Of a stretch of 64,000 nucleotides of DNA, positions 39,797 through 47,896 are shown piece after piece. Each line of letters starts with the position of its first letter. Position 1 is the stretch's first letter. The notes below the pieces were generated by a model, which saw nothing but the letters and a program-made list of their open reading frames with translations, had not been told where the DNA came from and did no database searches. Made by a program: the position numbers and the translations under genes. The stretch covers positions 248,001 through 312,000 of the forward strand of contig NZ_LN909044.1 of NCBI RefSeq assembly GCF_001486585.1, read 5' to 3'. This stretch comes from Paenibacillus senegalimassiliensis. Lineage in GTDB: Bacteria > Bacillota > Bacilli > Paenibacillales > Paenibacillaceae.

Positions 39797-41663
39797 AGCC
39801 TGCGGTGAGCGCGAGCACATGCTCGCCGCCAAATCGGACCTCCCAGGGTCCGAGGGCGGGCAGCTCCAGCGACAACGCAGCAGAGCTGGCGTTGTAGAGC
39901 ACGTACAGGTGGCGGTCGGGGTCGCCACCTGCATGGTCGCGCAGCGTGAACGCTACTGCGCGAGCCGGGGCCGCCTCGAAGCGCAGCCGAGCGCGGATTT
40001 CTTCCGCCGTGCGCAAACGGAACGCAGGATGCGACCGGCGCAAAGCAATCAGGCTGCGCATATAGGACACGTCGTCCTGCCGCTCCGCACATCGCCGCCA
40101 ATCAAGCCAGTTGATCTCCACGGGGGATTGGTAGCTGTTCTCTACCCCGTCCTTCGTGCGCATAAACTCCTGCCCGGCGTGAAGGAACGGGATGCCCTGA
40201 CTCGTCAAGACGATGGCCGACGCCAACCGATGCATGTCTCCTCGTTCTTCTTCCGTAGCTTCGGGCACGGACAAGGCCAGCTTATCCCATAAGGTGTGGT
40301 TATCGTGGCATTCTGCAAAGTTGACGGATTGCGCCGGGGACAGCGCAAACTGCTGAATCGTCCCGCCATAGGAGATGCCTCCGGCCACACCACGCTTGAT
40401 GCCCTCCTCACAGCCCGTTGCCCCGCTGACAAAACCTTTATCTGGCGCGTGGAACACTGGGCCCTTGATGGCATCACGCAGCCCCTCGTTGAACATGCCG
40501 ATTCCGGGCAGCTTGGCAGCGTTGCTCTGATTAGCCTGGAGTTCCTGCGACAGCACCGTATCCATCTGCCAGCCCTCCCCGATCATCAGCAGCGAAGGGT
40601 TAAGCTCATCCAGACGCCGACGAATTTCTTGCATCGTATCAATATCCATCAACCCCATCAGATCAAAGCGAAAGCCGTCAATATGATATTCCTTCGCCCA
40701 ATAGAGTACCGAGTCGACGATATACCTGCTCATCATGGGCCGCTGCGTAGCACATTCATTGCCGCAGGCTGAACCATTGGACAGAGTACCGTCCGGCCGA
40801 TAACGCAAGTAATACCCCGGCACCAGCTTGCTGAAATGGATAAGGTAGCCATCATACACATGATTGTAGACGACATCCATCACGACCCGTAAGTCTCGGG
40901 CATGAAGCTCCTGGATGCAGCGTTTGAGCTCCGCAATCCTTACTGCCGGAATATAAGGATCGGTCGCATAAGAACCCTCCGGCGCATTGTAATGATGCGG
41001 ATCATACCCCCAATTGTAGCGGGAATCATTGGCCGCTGCTGTTTCATCTACACTTTCCTTCGCATAGTCAAAAACAGGCAATAGCTGGACATGCGTCACA
41101 CCCAGGCTCACGATATGATCCAGCGCCGTCACTATCCCTTGCGGGGAACGGGTTCCTTTTTCGCTAAGGCCCAGGAATTTCCCCTTATATCTAACCCCGC
41201 TCTCCGGATGCACGGATACATCACGGACATGCAGCTCATAAATGACCGCATCCACAGGGGATGGCAGGCTTACGCGGGCATCCAGATCCAGATCCCGTTC
41301 CCATCCCGGCGGATTCGTCTCCTTCAAATCTATAATGGCTGCCTTCTCCCCGTTTACTGTGACCGCTTTGGCGTAAGGATCTACGGCCTCATTCCATTGC
41401 GCTCCTATTCTCACCCGGTAAGTGTAAAGCCAGTTGCGGCAATCGCCGGGGATGGTCAGCGTCCATGTTCCTCGAATATCGCGCTGCATCGCCGCTTCAC
41501 TGGCTGACTCACCTTTTCCGGGAATATAGAGGGCCACTCTTGCCTCAGAGGCGGTAGGCGCCCATAAGCGGAAACGCGTCTGCTCCGGAGTGTATATTGC
41601 CCCCAGGTCGTTACCTTCATAAAAATAATGCATATCAAATGCCGGAGCATCAAATACGGACAT
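39795..41663 (-). CDS. pulA: Type I pullulanase (GH13_14)
   Basis: This 622-residue debranching enzyme cleaves alpha-1,6 links in pullulan and branched dextrins. It has an N-terminal CBM48 domain (FRLWAPTASEARVALY), then the barrel with the type I hallmark YNWGYDP. Catalytic regions are DVVYNHV, GFRFDLMGLMD (nucleophile), IGEGWQMD (acid/base) and ECHDNHTLW. No signal peptide is seen, so it acts inside the cell on imported branched dextrins. The ATG at 41663 has a poor ribosome site. The same frame continues upstream as coding-like sequence to a CTG at 41726 after AGGGGGG, which adds 21 residues (VQKDGTGSIDYGDPVVTDG) and may be the true start. The stop codon lies in the minisatellite. Confidence 0.92.
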   Translation of the reverse strand: MSVFDAPAFDMHYFYEGNDLGAIYTPEQTRFRLWAPTASEARVALYIPGKGESASEAAMQRDIRGTWTLTIPGDCRNWLYTYRVRIGAQWNEAVDPYAKAVTVNGEKAAIIDLKETNPPGWERDLDLDARVSLPSPVDAVIYELHVRDVSVHPESGVRYKGKFLGLSEKGTRSPQGIVTALDHIVSLGVTHVQLLPVFDYAKESVDETAAANDSRYNWGYDPHHYNAPEGSYATDPYIPAVRIAELKRCIQELHARDLRVVMDVVYNHVYDGYLIHFSKLVPGYYLRYRPDGTLSNGSACGNECATQRPMMSRYIVDSVLYWAKEYHIDGFRFDLMGLMDIDTMQEIRRRLDELNPSLLMIGEGWQMDTVLSQELQANQSNAAKLPGIGMFNEGLRDAIKGPVFHAPDKGFVSGATGCEEGIKRGVAGGISYGGTIQQFALSPAQSVNFAECHDNHTLWDKLALSVPEATEEERGDMHRLASAIVLTSQGIPFLHAGQEFMRTKDGVENSYQSPVEINWLDWRRCAERQDDVSYMRSLIALRRSHPAFRLRTAEEIRARLRFEAAPARAVAFTLRDHAGGDPDRHLYVLYNASSAALSLELPALGPWEVRFGGEHVLALTAG

Positions 41664-41788
41664 TCCATCTGTGACTACCGGATCACCGTAATCTATTGAC
41701 CCGGTGCCATCTTTTTGTACCGCCAGCCTGATCCCCCCTCTCTGCTTACTGCTTTATCATATGGCAGCTTTCCATCAAGCGGTTACAA

Positions 41789-41841
41789 ATGAAAAAGCGC
41801 AACCGCAGGGGCTCGCATGGCCCTTACACGTTTGCGCTTCT
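41789..41841 (-). terminator. Terminator of the large secreted protein gene
   Basis: On the minus strand GAAGCGCAAAC pairs with G-TTGCGCTTTTTC, with a 25-nt partly paired loop (GGGCC...GCCCC), followed by CATTT. It lies about 90 nt past the stop at 41929. Confidence 0.65.
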
Positions 41842-41928
41842 CCTATACTGGCGTTCCGATAAAGTCCCACGCTCTCCCGCTGCATCGATGTATTACACCT
41901 GCATGGGGACTGAGCCTGCTTGCTGTTC

Positions 41929-44900
41929 TCAGGCTGCTTGCTTGCGGATATAAGTCAGGTCGTCCAGCATCAACTCGGCAAAACCTTCTTCTATCGTAAC
42001 CCCGCTCTGTACCTCGATCGACAACTTCAATGCCTTCAGCCGCAGCTCCTGCTCAATCGGCAGCTTGGCTTTCTGCAAGGAAGTAATCTGCTTCTGGAGT
42101 ACCTTTACAGCATCTCCAGCCCAGATATAACCTGCCTCATCCCCTAAATCAACCAACTCATCCAAATGGTCGATATCGATGGTAATTGCAAAGGTAAATT
42201 CCTCAGAAGCTGTATGTCCTGCTGCATCGGTTGCCTGAACAGTCAGCTTGTAACTTCCGGGCGCCAGAGAAAAAGGGATAACCTCTGCAATTCCGGCAAT
42301 ATTTTGACCGTTAAGCTGATAGGATGCCGCATGGATCCCGCTGCCTTGATCCTCCAGTATCGCTGTAATCGGCAGGGCTGATTCAATCTGTAACACCTGG
42401 CTGTCTCCGGCAAAAGTAATCTCCGGCGCAGTCCGGTCTACGTTGACATACAATAGCTTGGCCACTTCCTCATTGCCAGCTTGATCCCAGGCCCGATACT
42501 CAATCTCATACCGTCCATCCTCATCAATGACAAGCGCCGAATCAAAGCTGATCCATTCCCCGCCATTCAAGCGGTATTCAATACGCTCTACGCCGCTGCC
42601 GCTCTCGTCCTCGGCATGAAAAGCAATAGTGACGACGTCCAGATTGTAACGATTTTCTCCCGTCTCTCCTGCTACATCAGCCACCGTAACCGGAGCGATC
42701 AGGTCGGCTTCGGAAGAGCTTGGCACCACCTGATTCAGCGTCAGCGGCTTTAATTGATACGTACCGCGGAACACCGAAGAAATACCACTAATATCTACTC
42801 GGGTGCCCACCGGAAATAATGTGTTAAATTCGTCCACGCTTACGCCCGTTCGTCCGTCAAACCGAACACGGACAGACTGCCCGTCCTCAGATAACGCACC
42901 AAATTCAAACGATCCTGCCGGAGCAGCCGTAACTACGTCCTGTATTTCCACATTTGTTAAAGTAATAAGTTGTCCCTGGTTCGCATCATTCACCGTATCC
43001 TGAACCTGCGGAACCGGTATCTCTCCCGTTCCCAGCTTCTCGATATGGACCGGATTCTCCAGTTCTACCTCTCCGTTGTACAAAGTGCGGACAGCGCTGA
43101 TCCGAATTCGGTCCCCCGCCTGATAACCCGCATCGGATTGAAACACATAAATACCGGCTGTTTCATCTTGCAGATAAAACCCTTGCCCTCCAAATAGACC
43201 GGGCTGTGAAGTAATTATCCCTTCTACCGTGACCACCGTCCCCTCGGCAGCCTCACGAGCAACAAAGATGGTAGATAACTCAGGCACAGGAGGATGATCG
43301 CCTGGCAACGGTTCGGCCGCCACATTTCCCAGCGTCACCGGATTTGTAATGGCGTTGGCACTGCCTTGCTTCAACCGCAGATTGGCTGCGGAGGCCGTTA
43401 CACCTGATTTAAGCTGAACTGTCAAATCCTTGGAGGCATAACCTTGCGCATTTCCAGTAAGCGAAAACTCTGGACTGTAGTTATAATCGGACCATGTCCC
43501 CGCATCATTCTTGAATCTGGCAATCTGCTCCCCACCAGGCAAATAAATACCAGCGCGCAAGCCCGAGACAGTCTGGCCTGGTGTTAGCCCGTTCGCTGTT
43601 AAGCGGATTTGGAATTCCTGCTGGGTGGGTAGGGTCGTTTGATGTACAAAGGCCAGAATGGGTTCCGTCTCTGGAGCTTGCATAGAACCATAAGACCCTG
43701 GCTTGAAGGTAGTCGGGTCATACCACTTGTATCCGGGAGCCGGCTGCGACCATGGTTCTGGCTGCGGCTCCGTCGTCAATGCCGGTGCCTCGTCAGCATC
43801 CAGGACGGTTGGCGTGTCCAGTTCCAAGCCCGGCACGTCGCCAAACGAAGTATAGTTCTCATCATGAGCCAGCCACTTGACGGTTTGTACCAGGAACAAG
43901 GCATCATCCGCTTCTTTGAAGCCGTCATAAGTTTTCTTGCTTTGCCCATTTTCTTCACGGACATACTTAGGTGTTGCGTCTTCTACCGGGGAGGAATCGC
44001 CGATAAAAGCAGCTTTGCCAAGACCTAATTTACCAATGGCTGCATACGGACCCTCAGCCCGGCCCCCATTATTATAGACGCCTTCATCCACCGCATTGCC
44101 CCATGCCGGTACACCGGTAGGAACATACACCAGGCCTTTGGCTTTCTCCGGGTCCAGAATAGCTAGCGTAGAACCAGCGTGCATCGCCACAGCGTCTACT
44201 CCTGCTGTGATGCCAAAGCTTTGGGATGGACTCACAATATCATTAGCGTCCACATCTCCAAGCGCATTGAAGCGGAATCTGACTCCAAAATGATCGGCCA
44301 GCCAATCCGAGCTAGCGACCCCTTGCATCGCCGGAGAGTTAGCCTCCTCAGAGGACATATCCTTGGTCGGATTCTCATAAGCCCCACGCCGATAACCGTT
44401 GAAGGCTTCTGAGGAATCCCAGCGATTCTTGTTGCGGTCGGCATTGTAATGGTCAGAGATAAAGAAGACAGCCCCGCCATCCTCTACATATTGTACCAGC
44501 GCATCTTGCTCCGCCGTTTTAAAGGGAATGTTAGCCTCGGGAATAATAAATACATCATAAGGCTGCAAGCCCTCATAAGTAATGGGCACTTCGCCAAACG
44601 TATACGGTACCGGGCGTTCCAGAGAATCTACGGTAAACCCGACTTTCCGAAGCCCTTGGGCAAAGTCAGAAAAAGCACCGTCGATGATCCAGTCTGCCGC
44701 ACCTGCGGTTTGGGCATGAGCATTGTCAAACAACACACTTTTTCCCGTCCCGTCTGGTAAAGATGGAGTCTCACCGGGTTCTTCCTCATCCGGGTCTTCT
44801 CCAGGTTCTCCCCCTTCACCAGGGTTTCCCGGTTCTGTAGTGTTCAAGGTAATTTGTGTAACACTCTTGAGCCCCGGAAAATTGTTGTAGGCACCCAGTG

Positions 44901-45471
44901 TGCCCGAGACGTAAATCTGCTGTCCGATCAAATCAGGATTGCTTTGCAGTCCGAACTCCGAACGTAGTCCGGATGGGACTTGTACGTTGACAAGTTTGGC
45001 CTTATCCTGCTCCCCTGCCGTATCGGCAATCAGGAGATTGAAGTCATTGCCAAAGGGAGCCGTAAAGTTGGCAGACAAGGAGCCAGTAGCATGTCCTACT
45101 ACAGTGCCAGTAACCCAGACTACTTCGCCGTTATTGCCCTTGGCAATGGCATCCGCAACACTGATCCCGGCTGCATCTGCATAGCTCCCGATCTCTTGGT
45201 TGCCAGTCTGCTCTGTAGCTTCCAGGCCTGTACCTGGGGTGGACCAAGGATTTACGGATAAAGTTTCTTCCTCTGGTTGGAGAAGGCCTTGCAGCAATTC
45301 CTCTGTCCCTTGCTCTGTCAAATCCGGGGATTGTTGCGTGTGGACTACCGCTTGCACCTCTGGTGCAGCTTCAGCCCCTACAGATGCCCCCCATCCCGGC
45401 ATACCGGTAATTGCCAAGACCCCTGCCAGCATTAGGCCAAGCCACTTCTTGCGCCAAGCGTTCATCATCAA
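41929..45471 (-). CDS. Large secreted multidomain protein (OB-fold and GATase-like domains)
   Basis: This 1180-residue protein has a signal peptide (about residues 1-33). Domains by inspection: a DUF6359/YhcR-like OB domain (about 95-210: ISVADAIAKGNNGEVVWVTG); an acidic Gly/Glu/Pro linker; a domain like DUF4350/GATase-like folds (about 245-540: KSVLFDNAHAQTAGAADWII, VEDGGAVFFISDH); a beta domain; an OB-like domain (about 750-900: GTVVTVEGIITSQPG, FYLQDETAGIYVF); and two Ig-like or OmpL47-type segments (VDRTAPEI). The end is helical. It has no LPXTG motif and no nuclease active site I can recognise. A similar set of modules occurs in secreted nucleases and phosphatases, but here an enzyme is not evident. 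It may bind polymers at the surface. Confidence 0.75.
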   Translation of the reverse strand: MMMNAWRKKWLGLMLAGVLAITGMPGWGASVGAEAAPEVQAVVHTQQSPDLTEQGTEELLQGLLQPEEETLSVNPWSTPGTGLEATEQTGNQEIGSYADAAGISVADAIAKGNNGEVVWVTGTVVGHATGSLSANFTAPFGNDFNLLIADTAGEQDKAKLVNVQVPSGLRSEFGLQSNPDLIGQQIYVSGTLGAYNNFPGLKSVTQITLNTTEPGNPGEGGEPGEDPDEEEPGETPSLPDGTGKSVLFDNAHAQTAGAADWIIDGAFSDFAQGLRKVGFTVDSLERPVPYTFGEVPITYEGLQPYDVFIIPEANIPFKTAEQDALVQYVEDGGAVFFISDHYNADRNKNRWDSSEAFNGYRRGAYENPTKDMSSEEANSPAMQGVASSDWLADHFGVRFRFNALGDVDANDIVSPSQSFGITAGVDAVAMHAGSTLAILDPEKAKGLVYVPTGVPAWGNAVDEGVYNNGGRAEGPYAAIGKLGLGKAAFIGDSSPVEDATPKYVREENGQSKKTYDGFKEADDALFLVQTVKWLAHDENYTSFGDVPGLELDTPTVLDADEAPALTTEPQPEPWSQPAPGYKWYDPTTFKPGSYGSMQAPETEPILAFVHQTTLPTQQEFQIRLTANGLTPGQTVSGLRAGIYLPGGEQIARFKNDAGTWSDYNYSPEFSLTGNAQGYASKDLTVQLKSGVTASAANLRLKQGSANAITNPVTLGNVAAEPLPGDHPPVPELSTIFVAREAAEGTVVTVEGIITSQPGLFGGQGFYLQDETAGIYVFQSDAGYQAGDRIRISAVRTLYNGEVELENPVHIEKLGTGEIPVPQVQDTVNDANQGQLITLTNVEIQDVVTAAPAGSFEFGALSEDGQSVRVRFDGRTGVSVDEFNTLFPVGTRVDISGISSVFRGTYQLKPLTLNQVVPSSSEADLIAPVTVADVAGETGENRYNLDVVTIAFHAEDESGSGVERIEYRLNGGEWISFDSALVIDEDGRYEIEYRAWDQAGNEEVAKLLYVNVDRTAPEITFAGDSQVLQIESALPITAILEDQGSGIHAASYQLNGQNIAGIAEVIPFSLAPGSYKLTVQATDAAGHTASEEFTFAITIDIDHLDELVDLGDEAGYIWAGDAVKVLQKQITSLQKAKLPIEQELRLKALKLSIEVQSGVTIEEGFAELMLDDLTYIRKQAA

Positions 45472-45576
45472 CCGTTCCTCCCTATCCTGAATGATTTGGA
45501 CTACTCCTCCATCATATAAGGGGTTAAATTGCTGATGATTACCTTAATGTTAAAATATTGTAATTTTTCACAAAAA

Positions 45577-45615
45577 AAACACACCCTGCCATCTGTAACG
45601 ATGCAAGGTGTGTTT
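45577..45615 (-). terminator. Terminator of the small membrane protein gene
   Basis: On the minus strand AAACACACC-t-TGCA pairs with GGGTGTGTTT through one mismatch, followed by at least eight T residues (plus-strand A-run from 45572). It lies 35 nt past the stop at 45650. Confidence 0.8.
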
Positions 45616-45649
45616 AATCTGTTCCTATATCATGAATTATTCGCCCGTG

Positions 45650-45859
45650 TTATCCAAACCAGGATTTAATCATAACGGCGTCAGAAGCCAGAAAGACTAG
45701 CAAACTGATGATGCCAAAGCCAATGGCAAACAGGTTCTTCTTCGGGCGTTCCATGAGCAAGCGAACTACACCGATAAAAATAATGATTGTAAATAGAATC
45801 ATAAAAATATCGAACCCGTTGAACGTTGCTGCCGATGCTCCGGCCGCTGCAAGCAACAT
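45650..45859 (-). CDS. DUF2759-like small membrane protein
   Basis: This 69-residue protein has two membrane helices (about residues 15-35 and 43-63), separated by LMERPKKNLFAIGFG. The order of helix, basic KN turn and helix ending in a short tail resembles DUF2759 proteins such as YqgW of Bacillus. The function of that family is unknown. AGGGGGG precedes the ATG, and a strong terminator follows, so it is a single-gene unit. Confidence 0.65.
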   Translation of the reverse strand: MLLAAAGASAATFNGFDIFMILFTIIIFIGVVRLLMERPKKNLFAIGFGIISLLVFLASDAVMIKSWFG

Positions 45860-45989
45860 CCCGAACCCCCCTCTAAATCCAGAAAATGATGTTCTCCCTC
45901 TATGTTATCTTGCCTTTTCGATGGACGCAAGCAAAAAGACAAAAAAACGTCAAAATTATTGACAAATTCATCCTTAAATAACGGTTTCA

Positions 45990-46123
45990 TCGATAAAAAA
46001 GTTCTTGACACAATGATATATCATCTATTCTTTAAAGTTTTATAAGGAAGTTTTATACAATTGTACCCGCTTTCTTTATTTACCCTGTCAGGCATCTATG
46101 ATACCATTACGATAATATATCAT
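45990..46123 (+). promoter_or_regulatory. Promoter region of the sulfite/nitrite reductase gene with repeated palindrome
   Basis: ATGATATATCAT (46013-46024) and ATAATATATCAT (46112-46123) are almost the same 12-nt palindrome, placed 99 nt apart. TTGACA lies at 46005-46010, just before the first copy, with TATTCT after about 16 nt. The pair may be operator sites for a sulfur or nitrogen regulator; I cannot name it. Confidence 0.45.
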
Positions 46124-46178
46124 AGTTATTTAATCGGAATTAAATGTGCTACGGTAGTTATGAAGGAGGGGTATGCAT

Positions 46179-47816
46179 ATGGCCTATGAGCCAATTTGGA
46201 CCACCACACCCGAGAAGCTCAACAAATTTGAATTTGTAAAATTGGAAAAAGACGGACTGGACGTCATACGTACCATTATTGAAGAATATGCCACGTCAGG
46301 ATATGACGCTATCACTCCAGAAGATATGGATCGCTTCAAGTGGGCTGGCGTTTACCAGCAAAAACCTAAGGACGGCCATTTCATGATGCGAGTCCGTATT
46401 AATGGTGGAATTATGGACACTGCACAAGCCTATGCACTTGCCGAGATTGCGCGGTTGTACGGACGAGAGCTTGTCGATGTGACGACTCGCCAGGCGATTC
46501 AGTTCCATTGGCTGCGTGTAGAGCATCTGCCCGATATCTTCCAAAGACTTGAACAAGTCGGCCTCTATTCCTTCGAAGCCTGCGGAGATTGCCCGCGCAC
46601 CATCGTTGGCAACCCACTCGCTGGCATTGATAAGAATGAGTTACTGGATACCACCGAGATTGTCGAAGAGGTTAATCGCTTCTTCTTATTAAATCGGGAT
46701 TTCTCCAATTTACCCCGTAAATACAAAATGTCGATCTCATCCAATATTTATAACAACGCCCAAGCTGAGATTAACGATTTATCGTTTACGCCTGCTGTCA
46801 AAGTGATTGACGGCAAGGAAATTGTCGGCTTTCATATTATGGTTGGCGGCGGCTTGTCCGCGAAGCCCCACTTGGCCCAACCGCTGGATATCTTCGTCAG
46901 ACCCGAAGAGGTGCTCAAGGTAGCTATCGGGGTAACGACGATCTTCCGCGATTATGGATATCGGGAGAAGCGCCATCACGCTCGCTTGAAGTTCCTGGTC
47001 GCCGACTGGGGACCCGACAAGTTTAAAGAGAAGCTGCTGGAGCAGGTGGGCGGTCTTCCTTCACGGGGAGAAGACAAGACTGCTGGCTGGCAAGCTGCGT
47101 ATTTCGATGGAGTTCATCCGCAGAAGCAACAGGGACTCAATTACATTGGTCTCGGGGTTCCGGTGGGCCGCTTAAATGCAGATGAGCTTATTCAACTTGC
47201 TCAGGTAGCCGAGCAATATGGCGACGGCAAAATCCGGACCACGATGTCGCAAAATATTTTGCTCAGTGGAATTCCTGACGAGAAGCTGGATGAAGCTCTG
47301 GCCGCTCCAGTGCTGGAACGGTTAACCCCTTTTCCGCAGCACTTTTTGAGCCGAACCGTCTCCTGCACAGGGAATGAGTTTTGCAATTTGGCTATCGTTG
47401 AGACGAAACGCCGTGCGGTAGAGGTTGCGAAGCATCTCGATCAGCATGTGACTCTGACGGATAAGATCCGTATCCATTTCGTCGGCTGCCCTAATTCCTG
47501 CGGGCATAAACATATCGCCGACATCGGTCTGCAAGGCTCGTTAATCAAAACTCCCGAGGGGATGGTGGATGCCTTTGACATCGCTGTAGGGGGAACTCTC
47601 GGCGGTGGAGATCATGGCGTGCAAGCCCGGTTCAATCAGGTCTTGAAGGGACGGGTAAAGGGGGATCAGGTTGCCTCGGTACTGGCGCAATTACTCCAAT
47701 TCTATAAGGATCAGCGAACGGATGCTGAGTCTTTCCATGAATTTGTGCAACGCGTAGGCGTCCCGGCGTTCCAGGAACAGCTCAGCCGCATCCTAGAGAG
47801 CAACATTGCTTCCTAA
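46179..47816 (+). CDS. Siroheme-dependent sulfite/nitrite reductase
   Basis: This 545-residue one-subunit assimilatory reductase catalyses six-electron reduction of sulfite to sulfide or nitrite to ammonia, with electrons from ferredoxin or a similar donor. It has two ferredoxin-like half domains, each followed by an iron-sulfur/siroheme domain. Cluster ligands are C-x5-C in SCTGNEFC and C-x3-C in GCPNSCG. The conserved VTTRQAIQFHWL binds siroheme phosphate. ATG 46179 has GGAGG at the best distance; the ATG two codons earlier is also possible. Sequence alone does not settle sulfite versus nitrite. No sulfate or nitrate genes adjoin it. Confidence 0.88.
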   Translation: MAYEPIWTTTPEKLNKFEFVKLEKDGLDVIRTIIEEYATSGYDAITPEDMDRFKWAGVYQQKPKDGHFMMRVRINGGIMDTAQAYALAEIARLYGRELVDVTTRQAIQFHWLRVEHLPDIFQRLEQVGLYSFEACGDCPRTIVGNPLAGIDKNELLDTTEIVEEVNRFFLLNRDFSNLPRKYKMSISSNIYNNAQAEINDLSFTPAVKVIDGKEIVGFHIMVGGGLSAKPHLAQPLDIFVRPEEVLKVAIGVTTIFRDYGYREKRHHARLKFLVADWGPDKFKEKLLEQVGGLPSRGEDKTAGWQAAYFDGVHPQKQQGLNYIGLGVPVGRLNADELIQLAQVAEQYGDGKIRTTMSQNILLSGIPDEKLDEALAAPVLERLTPFPQHFLSRTVSCTGNEFCNLAIVETKRRAVEVAKHLDQHVTLTDKIRIHFVGCPNSCGHKHIADIGLQGSLIKTPEGMVDAFDIAVGGTLGGGDHGVQARFNQVLKGRVKGDQVASVLAQLLQFYKDQRTDAESFHEFVQRVGVPAFQEQLSRILESNIAS

Positions 47817-47841
47817 AGGTATCAAATCAGCAACATGCAAA

Positions 47842-47891
47842 ATAGACCGTGCATTCATCTCTTAGAGATCGAATGCACGGTCTATCGTTTA
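47842..47891. terminator. Bidirectional terminator between sulfite/nitrite reductase and uvrA
   Basis: ATAGACCGTGCATTC pairs perfectly with GAATGCACGGTCTAT (15 bp), with an inner ATCTC/GAGAT stem. It separates two convergent genes. The T-tracts are short. Confidence 0.8.
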
Positions 47892-47896
47892 TAGCT

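Noticed and set aside
39643..40101. Repeat-rich proteins (NYS or LTT repeats) from the minisatellite
   Set aside because: They are translations of the 9-nt repeat and of the pulA end in wrong frames, without ribosome sites. The pulA frame explains the coding part.
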